From: Eubacterium sp. | GTDB taxonomy: Bacteria; Bacillota; Clostridia; Oscillospirales; Acutalibacteraceae | Length of the DNA: 7,659 nt | Direction: 5' to 3' | NCBI GenBank assembly: GCA_029052085.1 | Contig: JAIDJS010000296.1 | Span: forward strand, 1-7,659 | Part shown: piece by piece, positions 1 through 5,834 of the stretch | Numbering within the stretch: the stretch's first letter is position 1 | Layout: every line of letters begins with the position of its first letter | Program-made: the position numbers and the translations under genes | Notes under the pieces: generated by a model | The model's database searches: none | Seen by the model: only the letters and a program-made list of their open reading frames with translations | Told to the model about the DNA's origin: nothing

Positions 1-158
1 GCATTAATTGAGATGCCTGTGAGGGTTGAGAGTTCGGTTCGTTTGAGGTTATGCTTTTTTCTGAAAGTTTTGATTTTGGTTGGATTGTACAAATTGACGG
101 TTGGATTTATAGTCACTTTAACAAAATTTTTATTGTTTTCAGCCATAGGAGTTGCCAT
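1..158 (-). CDS. Partial frame with an apparent XRE/Cro-CI helix-turn-helix start, running off the left edge
   Basis: A minus-strand frame is open from about position 179 to the window edge and has ATG codons at 158 and 146. Translated from 146 it begins MAENNKNFVKV. Further along it contains FRKKHNLKRTELSTLTGIS, which matches the start of an XRE-type helix-turn-helix: a basic residue cluster, then the K/R-x-E-L-x-x-L-x-G-I-S pattern of helices 2 and 3. If real, it would be a DNA-binding regulator or an accessory protein of a mobile element. Weak points are that neither ATG has a Shine-Dalgarno sequence, only about 50 codons are visible, and the frame overlaps the last codons of the disrupted feoB frame. 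The stretch is G-rich and C-poor on the plus strand (about 48 G to 19 C in 1-180 by hand count), unlike neighbouring feoB. It could instead be chance coding potential at a rearranged junction. Confidence 0.35.
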   Translation of the reverse strand, partial: MATPMAENNKNFVKVTINPTVNLYNPTKIKTFRKKHNLKRTELSTLTGISIN

Positions 159-1462
159 AGTGTTGGTGGAGGTAATCTGCCATTACATGGAGAAAGGCTA
201 TTGGTTATTATTGCGATTTTGCGTTCTCTTGGACTGTCTATTATTCGTGCACCTGTTACACCGACAGCATTACAGCCATATCCCATACACGTTGTCAATG
301 ACTGTTTGCCGCAGGCACCGCAGGATTTAAAACACGGATCCAGATTAAATGCAATTCTTGGCAGAACACCGAAATCCTCCAGAATTGCAAACAGCGGAAA
401 AAAAATAGCCATAGGCGGAAGCATAACGGCAACAACCCACAAAAGAACACGAAGAACACCATTTACAACAAGACTTATAATTGTTTGAGAAATGCCGATA
501 TCAGCCATAGCATCTGCAAGCCATATTTCAAAATGGTCAAAAACACTACGCAGAAAATCTGACGGATAATTTGAACCTGCAATCGTAATCCACAAAACAA
601 CCGCAAAAATAAGAAGCATACACGGAATCGCCGTATACTTTCCCATAAGAATCTTATCCAGTATTTTTTCTCTTTTTTCAGCCCTTGACGGCAATGCTTC
701 GGAAACGGTTTTGCTTATCAGATCGGATTTCTGAAAAACGGATAACGTTCTGCTTTCTATAAAATTATCTCCGCTTACATTAAACCGTTCAAGAATCCCC
801 TGTGCTTTCATATAGGCGGTTTTAAGCTTCAAATCATCCGGTTCTTTTCCGTCTTCAAGCATTCTTAATGCCTTATATCTTTTCATACCCGCTCTTTCAA
901 GAACACCAACTGCCTGCTCTATAGGGCTTATATATGTAATTCCCTTTGGCTTTGGATTTTCATTACCTGTTACAATGTTATGCACAGCTTCAAGAAGATT
1001 GTTTATTCCTCGACCGCTTCGTGCTGTTGCCCTTACAACCGGAACACCAAGCATTTCCGAAAGCTTTTCACAGTTAATCTTTATATTTCTTTTCTTAGCC
1101 TCATCACAAAGATTAAGAAGCACAACGATTTTATCCGTTATTTCCGAAATCTGCAGAACAAGATTCAGATTTCTTTCAAGATTTGTTGCATCAACAACAC
1201 AAACAATACATTCATAATCAAGGCTTTCAATAAAGTCTCTTGCAACCTCTTCCTCCTTAGAGGAGATTACAAGACTGTATGTACCCGGAAGATCATACAG
1301 CTTGTAATCATTATATTTGTAGTAGTAGCAGCCCTCTGCAAGATCAACCGTTTTACCCGTCCAGTTTCCGGTATGCTGATTACTGCCTGTTAACTCATTA
1401 AAAACCGTGCTTTTGCCCACATTCGGATTACCGGCAAGGGCTATTTTTCTTTCTGCTTTCAT
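113..1462 (-). CDS. feoB: Ferrous iron transporter FeoB, 3' part lost (truncated or disrupted)
   Basis: FeoB is the inner-membrane Fe(II) transporter with an N-terminal GTPase. The G domain is complete: G1 GNPNVGKST at residues 11-19, G3 DLPG at 57-60 and G4 NLCD at 117-120. A helical spacer (GDI-like) domain follows to about residue 270. The first membrane segment comes after the IPCMLLIFAVVLWI stretch. The first Gate region has CGACGKQ, GYGCNAVGV and DSPRERKIAIITN, as in clostridial FeoB. After PCNGRLP (residues 425-431) a family member should continue with TL and further membrane helices including the second Gate. Here 18 unrelated residues lead to a TGA at 113-115, and neither alternative frame restores FeoB. 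The protein is 449 aa, well short of the roughly 600-800 aa usual for the family. The ATG start overlaps the feoA stop (ATGA), so the two are translationally coupled. The product is probably non-functional for transport unless the junction is an assembly artefact. Family assignment is certain; the cause of the truncation is not. Confidence 0.88.
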   Translation of the reverse strand: MKAERKIALAGNPNVGKSTVFNELTGSNQHTGNWTGKTVDLAEGCYYYKYNDYKLYDLPGTYSLVISSKEEEVARDFIESLDYECIVCVVDATNLERNLNLVLQISEITDKIVVLLNLCDEAKKRNIKINCEKLSEMLGVPVVRATARSGRGINNLLEAVHNIVTGNENPKPKGITYISPIEQAVGVLERAGMKRYKALRMLEDGKEPDDLKLKTAYMKAQGILERFNVSGDNFIESRTLSVFQKSDLISKTVSEALPSRAEKREKILDKILMGKYTAIPCMLLIFAVVLWITIAGSNYPSDFLRSVFDHFEIWLADAMADIGISQTIISLVVNGVLRVLLWVVAVMLPPMAIFFPLFAILEDFGVLPRIAFNLDPCFKSCGACGKQSLTTCMGYGCNAVGVTGARIIDSPRERKIAIITNSLSPCNGRLPPPTLWQLLWLKTIKILLK

Positions 1463-1680
1463 AAGACTACTCCCACCTTTTGTGCATCATTTTTTCTTAA
1501 AGCAACAACCGAGCCTTCAATTTTATAGGCAATGGGCGAGCCAAGAAAATTTCTGCGCACACAACTGATTTCATTTCCCTTTATAAATCCCATATCAAAA
1601 AGACGCCGTTTTATTTCGCATTCATTGCTGATATACAAAATAATTCCGCAGTCGTTTTCTTTCATATCTGCAAGAGTCAA
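1459..1680 (-). CDS. feoA: FeoA, ferrous iron transport accessory protein
   Basis: FeoA is a small cytosolic SH3-like protein that works with FeoB in Fe(II) uptake. The core reads LTLADMKEND, then CEIKRRLFDMGF, then GSPIAYKIEGSVVALRKND, matching the family order: an L-x-D-L start, a middle R-R-L-x-x-M-G-F helix, and a final strand with VALR. I chose the TTG at 1678-1680. It follows AAAGGGGTG (1686-1694) at proper spacing and gives a 73-aa protein, typical of the family. An upstream in-frame ATG at 1737 would add 19 residues with no family counterpart and would lie inside the probable promoter region. The stop overlaps the feoB ATG. The operon is read leftward from the divergent control region at 1681-1851. 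Confidence 0.88.
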   Translation of the reverse strand: MTLADMKENDCGIILYISNECEIKRRLFDMGFIKGNEISCVRRNFLGSPIAYKIEGSVVALRKNDAQKVGVVL

Positions 1681-1699
1681 ATTAACACCCCTTTGTATA

Positions 1700-1734
1700 T
1701 ATGATTTAAAATACAGTTTTGATTCTAAATCATA
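1700..1734 (-). promoter_or_regulatory. Inverted repeat upstream of feoA, possible iron-responsive operator
   Basis: An 8-bp inverted repeat, TATGATTT at 1700-1707 and AAATCATA at 1727-1734, lies just upstream of the feoA ribosome binding site. Nested in its right side is a shorter palindrome, TGATTCTAAATCA (1720-1732). On the minus strand the outer arm contains TATGAT, which could serve as a -10 element, although no good -35 is visible. Feo operons are commonly repressed by Fur or DtxR-type regulators, and the position fits an operator. The sequence is not a clean match to a Fur box, so the regulator is not assigned. Confidence 0.35.
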
Positions 1735-1761
1735 CACACTATCCTATGTATATTGATGAAT

Positions 1762-1813
1762 AAAGTGATAAAAAGGACATAACTATTGAATTCATAAATA
1801 CAAAGTGATAAAA
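1762..1813 (+). repeat. Pair of 12-bp direct repeats, 40 bp apart
   Basis: AAAGTGATAAAA occurs at 1762-1773 and again at 1802-1813, with starts exactly 40 bp apart, close to four helical turns. The second copy contains the extended -10 element of the promoter for the aldehyde dehydrogenase. The first lies upstream of the -35. This could be a pair of regulator sites or a duplicated promoter core. Both copies are AT-rich, so a chance match is possible. Confidence 0.5.
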
Positions 1814-1814
1814 T
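1786..1814 (+). promoter_or_regulatory. Sigma-A promoter of the aldehyde dehydrogenase gene
   Basis: A -35 element TTGAAT (1786-1791) is separated by 17 bp from a -10 element TAAAAT (1809-1814), which is preceded by TGA, an extended -10. Transcription would start near 1821, giving a short leader of about 30 nt. The ribosome binding site GTGAGGT ends 8 nt before the ATG at 1852. Confidence 0.68.
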
Positions 1815-1851
1815 ATATTTGAATAAAATTATTCAAGTGAGGTAAAAATTT

Positions 1852-3357
1852 ATGGAAAAGCTTAAATACTTTGTTAACGGAGAATTCAAGGATTCAAAAA
1901 CCGATATCTGGTATGATCTTCATAATCCGTCAACAGGTGAAATTACAGGGCAGGCACCCTGCTGTACAAACGATGAGGTGCTTGAAGCGATTGAAGCTGC
2001 AAAGGCTGCTTATCCTGCATGGAGAGCAACACCGGCAAGAAAAAGATCTCAGATTCTTTTCAAAATCCGTGAGCTTCTTTTGAAATACAATGATGAACTT
2101 ACAAAAATTGTATGCGAAGAAAACGGAAAAGCATGGGACGAAGCAGTAGGCGATGTAGGAAAAGCAATTGAGGGCACAGAGCTTGCTATTCAGGCTCCGT
2201 CTCTTATGATGGGTGAAAGCATTATGGATGCTTCATCCGGCTTTGATACAGTAAAATACCGTGAGCCTATGGGCGTTTTTGCAGGAATCGTACCTGTAAA
2301 CTTTCCTGCCATGATACCTTTTGGCTGGATGGCCCCAGTATGCGTTGCATGCGGCAATACCATGGTGCTTAAAGCTGCTTCTCTTACACCGAGAACAGCA
2401 ATGAGAATTGCTGAAATTTATAAGGAAGCAGGTATCCCTGATGGTGTAATCAACATTGTTACCTGTTCAAGAAACGAGGTTAATACGATTCTTGATCATC
2501 CGGACGTTCAGGGCATTACCTTTGTAGGCTCAACCCCTGTCGGTCTTAAGGTTTATGAAAGAGCTGCTGCCGCAGGAAAAAGAGTTCAGGCGCTCTGCCA
2601 GGCTAAAAACCATGCTCTTATTATGGAGGACTGCGCACTTGAAAGAACGGTTGCAGGCGTTATCAATTCAGCTTACGGCTGTGCAGGCCAGAGATGTATG
2701 GCGCTTTCCGTTTGCGTTGTTCAGGAGTCTATTGCCGACAAGTTTGTTGCAGAGCTTAAAAAGCAGGCTATGAACATCAACTGCGGTCCTGCATGGGACA
2801 AAGCTACCCGCTTAGGTCCTATCACATACAAAAAGCATTACGACGAGGTTGTAGCCGACATTCAGAAGGGTATTGACGAGGGTGCAACTCTTGTACTTGA
2901 CGGCAGAAACCCGAAAGTGCCTGAGGGATATGAAAACGGATATTTTGTTGGTCCAACCATCTTTGACCATGTAACCGAAGATATGACAATCGGAAGCGAC
3001 GAAGTTTTCGGTCCTGTTCTCTGCATTAAGAGATGCAAGGATTTTGAAGATGGACTTGCAATAATGAATGCAAATCCATATGCCAACGGCTCCGTTATTT
3101 ACACACAGAGCGGATACTATGCACGCCAGTTTGCAAGATATACAGATGGCGGACAGGTTGGAATCAACGTTGGTATTCCTGTTCCTGTTGGCTTTATTCC
3201 ATTCAGCGGACACAAAAAAAGCTTCTTTGGCGATCTCCACTGCCTTGGCAAGGATGCTTACCGCTTCTTTACGGAAAGCAAATCCGTAACGCAGCACTGG
3301 TTTGATGAGGAAGAAATGAAAGCAAAAGAGGTTGACACCTGGGACGGACTTCTTTAA
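1852..3357 (+). CDS. CoA-acylating methylmalonate/malonate-semialdehyde dehydrogenase (ALDH family)
   Basis: This cytosolic NAD-dependent enzyme oxidises a semialdehyde to an acyl-CoA, in the MmsA/IolA subgroup (methylmalonate semialdehyde to propionyl-CoA, malonate semialdehyde to acetyl-CoA). Visible ALDH features are the catalytic-site Asn150 in VNFPAMIPFGW, the nucleotide-binding FVGSTPVG at 224-231, the nucleophile Cys282 in GQRCMAL, and EVFGPVL at 384-390. The usual general-base Glu of hydrolytic ALDHs (L-E-L-G-G-K) is absent. In its place is LCQAKNH, where MmsA proteins carry NMGAKNH, which supports CoA transfer rather than hydrolysis. The C-terminus (FSGHKKSFFGDLHCLGKD, then FFTESKSVTQHWF) is also subgroup-typical. 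The 501-aa length is normal. The ATG follows GTGAGGT. It is a single-gene unit with its own promoter and terminator. Family confidence is high; the natural substrate is inferred and could be another short aldehyde, so no gene symbol is given. Confidence 0.88.
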   Translation: MEKLKYFVNGEFKDSKTDIWYDLHNPSTGEITGQAPCCTNDEVLEAIEAAKAAYPAWRATPARKRSQILFKIRELLLKYNDELTKIVCEENGKAWDEAVGDVGKAIEGTELAIQAPSLMMGESIMDASSGFDTVKYREPMGVFAGIVPVNFPAMIPFGWMAPVCVACGNTMVLKAASLTPRTAMRIAEIYKEAGIPDGVINIVTCSRNEVNTILDHPDVQGITFVGSTPVGLKVYERAAAAGKRVQALCQAKNHALIMEDCALERTVAGVINSAYGCAGQRCMALSVCVVQESIADKFVAELKKQAMNINCGPAWDKATRLGPITYKKHYDEVVADIQKGIDEGATLVLDGRNPKVPEGYENGYFVGPTIFDHVTEDMTIGSDEVFGPVLCIKRCKDFEDGLAIMNANPYANGSVIYTQSGYYARQFARYTDGGQVGINVGIPVPVGFIPFSGHKKSFFGDLHCLGKDAYRFFTESKSVTQHWFDEEEMKAKEVDTWDGLL

Positions 3358-3376
3358 TTAAAAATCAAGTAGAAAC

Positions 3377-3397
3377 ACACCTTTCATGAATAGGTGT
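3377..3397 (+). other. Small hairpin downstream of the aldehyde dehydrogenase gene
   Basis: ACACCT (3377-3382) and AGGTGT (3392-3397) form a 6-bp stem, extendable through the TTCATGAA loop. It sits 20 nt after the stop codon and just before the stronger terminator. No T-tract follows, so it more likely protects the mRNA 3' end than terminates. Confidence 0.4.
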
Positions 3398-3410
3398 AAT
3401 AACGAAGTTT

Positions 3411-3447
3411 TAAACCAAAGGACCATATTGTTCTTTGGTTTATTTTA
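3411..3447 (+). terminator. Rho-independent terminator after the aldehyde dehydrogenase gene
   Basis: TAAACCAAAG (3411-3420) pairs perfectly with CTTTGGTTTA (3433-3442) around a 12-nt loop, followed by TTTTAT. The stem is AT-rich with few G-C pairs, so it may be leaky and allow some read-through into the acetyltransferase gene. Confidence 0.7.
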
Positions 3448-3456
3448 TGCTATTAT
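3428..3456 (+). promoter_or_regulatory. Candidate extended -10 promoter for the acetyltransferase cassette
   Basis: TATTAT (3451-3456) is preceded by TGC, an extended -10. A weak -35 TTGTTC (3428-3433) sits at the ideal 17-bp spacing. It lies inside the upstream terminator, about 40 nt before the acetyltransferase ATG. The -35 is poor and the region is AT-rich, so this is a moderate call. Confidence 0.4.
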
Positions 3457-3494
3457 TTTATTAACAGTAAATGTAAATTCATCGAGGCAGGCAT

Positions 3495-4031
3495 ATGAAT
3501 CAAATTAGATTATTAAAGCCAACACGGCAATATGAAAAAGACATTATGCAATTTCGTGAGGAACTTATAAATGCAAATGATACTGAACATGATTCATTTG
3601 CAGGGTGTTCCGGTTTAAGGCGTTGCACAACAGCAGAGGAATGGTTAACCAATCTCGCAGTGCGTGAAAATGTTGAGACTTGTCCAAACGGAAATGTTAC
3701 ATCAAATACATATATTGCTGTTCGCAGTTATGATGACAGAATTGTTGGAATAATAGATTTAAGACATCACATAAATCATCCTGTTTTAGAACTTTGGGGT
3801 GGTCATATGGGTTATTCTGTACGACCAAGCGAAAGAGGAAAAGGATACGCAAAGGAAATGCTAAGATTGAATTTGGAAAACTGCAGAAGCAGAAATATTG
3901 ACAAGGTTATGATTACATGCAGCAGTGATAATATAGCGAGCGAGAAAACGATTCTTGCGAATGGCGGTGTTTTTGAAAAAGAGATAAACGTAGACGGAAT
4001 AACCATAAAAAGATATTGGATTACTTTATAA
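3495..4031 (+). CDS. GNAT-family N-acetyltransferase
   Basis: A 178-aa cytosolic protein of the GNAT superfamily, which transfers an acyl group from acetyl-CoA to an amine. The acetyl-CoA binding motif A is clear: GYSVRP, then the pyrophosphate loop ERGKGYAKEML with R114-G-K-G-Y-A119. Before it are the strand YIAVRSYDDRIVGIIDLRH and the segment LELWGGHMGY. A later strand/helix VMITCSSDNIASEKTILANGG is motif B-like. The overall pattern (N-terminal helix, EHDSFAG, ERGKGYA, CSSDN-x-AS-x-K-T-I-x-x-NGG) resembles the predicted acetyltransferase group often annotated COG3981, whose substrates are unknown. The ATG is preceded by GAGG at 3484-3487. Forty nt after its stop comes a pyrophosphatase-like gene, so the two are probably co-transcribed. 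Codon use is more A-rich than in the flanking dehydrogenase genes, suggesting a separately acquired cassette. Confidence 0.85.
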   Translation: MNQIRLLKPTRQYEKDIMQFREELINANDTEHDSFAGCSGLRRCTTAEEWLTNLAVRENVETCPNGNVTSNTYIAVRSYDDRIVGIIDLRHHINHPVLELWGGHMGYSVRPSERGKGYAKEMLRLNLENCRSRNIDKVMITCSSDNIASEKTILANGGVFEKEINVDGITIKRYWITL

Positions 4032-4071
4032 TAAACAAAAGGCACATTCCGGTTTGGGAGGGATGGATAAC

Positions 4072-4416
4072 ATGCAAAATAATAGAGAATTCTGGGAAGC
4101 ATTAGATGAATTGGCAGACAATTCGGAAATTGTAATTGATAGACCAAAAGGAACTGCACATCCCAAGTATCCTGATTTCATTTACAGAGTTGATTATGGA
4201 TATTTGAAAGATACAGCATCTATGGATGGTGCAGGGATAGATGTATGGGTTGGAAGCGGCGAAAAAAAGATTGATGCAATAATGTGTATTATTGATTTGA
4301 TGAAAAAAGATTCAGAAATTAAAATTTTAATTGGCTGCACAGAAGAAGAAAAACAAACCATATATCAAACTCATAATGAAACAAAATATATGAAAGGTAT
4401 TTTAATTCGGCGATAA
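4072..4416 (+). CDS. Small inorganic pyrophosphatase-like protein with incomplete active site
   Basis: A 114-aa protein related to soluble family I inorganic pyrophosphatases, which hydrolyse PPi to phosphate. The recognisable core is EIVIDRPKGTAHPKYP (19-34), VDYGYL (40-45; compare NYGYI in E. coli PPase), MDGAGIDVW (51-59; compare LDGDPVDVL) and KDSEIKILIG (79-88; compare GEDAKLVAV). Against the E. coli metal ligands by eye, D52 and D57 match D65 and D70. The D67 position is Ala54, the D102 position is Glu82, and no D97 equivalent is evident. The protein is also much shorter than the usual 170-180 aa. PPase activity is therefore uncertain, and it may act on another phosphorylated compound. 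I chose the ATG at 4072 because GGGAGGG (4056-4062) sits 9 nt before it. The ATG at 4063 would touch the ribosome binding site, and a TTG at 4054 lies upstream of most of it. It follows the GNAT gene in the same unit. Confidence 0.75.
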   Translation: MQNNREFWEALDELADNSEIVIDRPKGTAHPKYPDFIYRVDYGYLKDTASMDGAGIDVWVGSGEKKIDAIMCIIDLMKKDSEIKILIGCTEEEKQTIYQTHNETKYMKGILIRR

Positions 4417-4494
4417 ATTATTCCGATTTATCGAGTCAAGCGTAAATGTAATACTGTAGCGAACATTGGATTTTGATATACATAATCCATATAA

Positions 4495-4524
4495 AAACCA
4501 CGAACAAAAAAATGTTCGTGGTTT
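4495..4524 (+). terminator. Terminator-like perfect hairpin after the pyrophosphatase-like gene
   Basis: AAACCACGAAC (4495-4505) pairs perfectly over 11 bp with GTTCGTGGTTT (4514-4524) around an A-rich 8-nt loop. The tail in the plus direction (ACTTCATT) is a poor T-tract. In the minus direction the stem ends in TTTTTATAT, so it may work in both directions or mainly in reverse. It separates the GNAT cassette from the alcohol dehydrogenase promoter. Confidence 0.65.
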
Positions 4525-4573
4525 ACTTCATTATGACATCCAACTAACAAGGAGTGTTTTTGCTGTTTTACTA

Positions 4574-4601
4574 TTGACATTTATTATTTTTATTATAAAA
4601 T
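4574..4601 (+). promoter_or_regulatory. Strong sigma-A promoter of the iron alcohol dehydrogenase gene
   Basis: A consensus -35 TTGACA (4574-4579) is followed after 16 bp by TAAAAT (4596-4601), within a run of further TATAAT-like sequences to 4608. Transcription would begin about 25-30 nt before the ATG. The ribosome binding site AAAGAGGT (4621-4628) lies 6 nt before the start codon. Confidence 0.72.
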
Positions 4602-4634
4602 ATATAATAATATTGCGGTTAAAGAGGTATAAAA

Positions 4635-5789
4635 ATGGGATTTCAGTTTATCATGCCGGGTAAAATCGTTTACGGCGAGGGCGCACTTGAAAATGCAAAG
4701 CCTTTGCTTAAGGATTTCGGCAAAAAAGCACTTATAGTTACAGACAGATTTATGGTTCGTTTCGGAAATGTTAAGCTTGTTACAGACAGGCTTGATGAGC
4801 TTGACATAGCATACAGTATTTATGACAATGTAAATTCCGAGCCGACAGATATCATCATTGACAAGGGCATTGAACAATACAGAAATGAACAATGCGATTT
4901 TCTGATTGCAATCGGCGGCGGCTCCCCTATTGATGCTATGAAAGCGATTGGTGCAGTTGCAACAAACGGCGGAGAAATTAACGATTACTACGGAAAAATT
5001 ATTAACATTCCGACACCGCCTATGGTTGCCGTTCCGACAACCAGCGGAACAGGCTCCGAAGCAACACAGTTTACGATTATAACAAACACAAAAGAAAACA
5101 TAAAAATGCTTCTTAAAGGGCCCGTTTTAATGCCCGCACTGGCGATTGACGACCCTGCATTTACACTTACAGCACCGCCGTCTGTTACATCAGCAACAGG
5201 GCTTGATGCACTTTGCCACGCTGCTGAAGCTTATACATCAAGAAAGGCACAGCCGTTAACAGATGATTTGGCAATCAGTGCTGTTAAGAGAATATTTAAA
5301 AACCTTCCTATCGTTTACAAGGAGCCAAAGAATATTGAAGCAAGAGCTGAAATGAGCCTTGCGGCACTTGAAGCAGGTGTTGCATTCAACAACGCCTCCG
5401 TTACGATTATACACGGTATGAGCCGTCCTATCGGGGCATTATTCCATGTTCCGCACGGACTTTCAAACGCCATGCTTTTAAGCGAATGCTTCAGATTTGC
5501 ATTGGACGGAGCATATGACAGATTTGCAGATTTAGGCAGAGCTATCAAGGTTGCACACACAGCAGACGATGACAAAACGGCAGCTGAGGCTTTTTTGAAT
5601 GCCTGCAAAGAATTATGTGAAATCTGCGAGGTTCCTACTCTTAAAGAATTCGGAGTGGAAAAAGAGCGTTTCTTTGAGGTTATGGATAAAATGGCAGAAG
5701 ATGCACTTGATTCGGGTTCTCCTGCAAATACCATTAAAAAGGTTAACAAAAAAGATATTTTAAAAATTTATAAAAATCTTTGGAAATAA
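4635..5789 (+). CDS. Iron-containing (group III) alcohol dehydrogenase
   Basis: A cytosolic NAD(P)-dependent oxidoreductase that interconverts alcohols and aldehydes using Fe(II). The N-terminal Rossmann-like part has FGKKALIVTD and the dinucleotide motif GGGSPIDAMKAIG starting at Gly94, followed by PTTSGTGSEAT. The four iron ligands are all visible: Asp191 and His195 in GLDALCHAAEAYTS, His260 in IIHGMSRPIGA, and His274 in HVPHGLSNA. The 384-aa length is normal for the lactaldehyde reductase/1,3-propanediol dehydrogenase/butanol dehydrogenase group. The exact substrate cannot be read from sequence. The ATG has a good ribosome binding site (AAAGAGGT) and a strong promoter of its own, and a bidirectional terminator follows. 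With the CoA-acylating aldehyde dehydrogenase 1.3 kb upstream, a shared aldehyde (for example malonate semialdehyde reduced to 3-hydroxypropionate) is an attractive inference, but the genes are not co-transcribed. Confidence 0.93.
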   Translation: MGFQFIMPGKIVYGEGALENAKPLLKDFGKKALIVTDRFMVRFGNVKLVTDRLDELDIAYSIYDNVNSEPTDIIIDKGIEQYRNEQCDFLIAIGGGSPIDAMKAIGAVATNGGEINDYYGKIINIPTPPMVAVPTTSGTGSEATQFTIITNTKENIKMLLKGPVLMPALAIDDPAFTLTAPPSVTSATGLDALCHAAEAYTSRKAQPLTDDLAISAVKRIFKNLPIVYKEPKNIEARAEMSLAALEAGVAFNNASVTIIHGMSRPIGALFHVPHGLSNAMLLSECFRFALDGAYDRFADLGRAIKVAHTADDDKTAAEAFLNACKELCEICEVPTLKEFGVEKERFFEVMDKMAEDALDSGSPANTIKKVNKKDILKIYKNLWK

Positions 5790-5834
5790 GAACTCTGCTT
5801 ATCTGTCTGGAAATTGGCAAAAACAGCAAAAAAC

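Noticed and set aside
141..415. AGCCATAGG repeated at 141-149 and 407-415, with an 8-bp version at 503-510
   Set aside because: Two of the copies fall within FeoB codons for ordinary Met-Ala stretches. The repeat is short and not clearly tied to the junction at about 170, so chance is the best explanation.
13..488. Plus-strand open frames across the left end (13-330 and 51-488)
   Set aside because: They overlap the FeoB frame antisense, have no credible ribosome binding site or recognisable domain, and read as low-complexity hydrophobic or basic shadow sequence.
2812..3297. Long minus-strand open frame inside the aldehyde dehydrogenase gene
   Set aside because: It is antisense to a strongly conserved gene and has no family resemblance or start signal.
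3812..4159. Minus-strand frame of 115 codons opposite the GNAT and pyrophosphatase-like genes
   Set aside because: It spans two genes antisense, has shadow-like composition and no start signals. A toxin-antitoxin reading was considered and not supported.
4466..4663. Small plus-strand frame of 65 codons across the terminator and promoter before the alcohol dehydrogenase
   Set aside because: It spans the hairpin at 4495-4524, the promoter at 4574-4601 and the start of the next gene, and has no good ribosome binding site.
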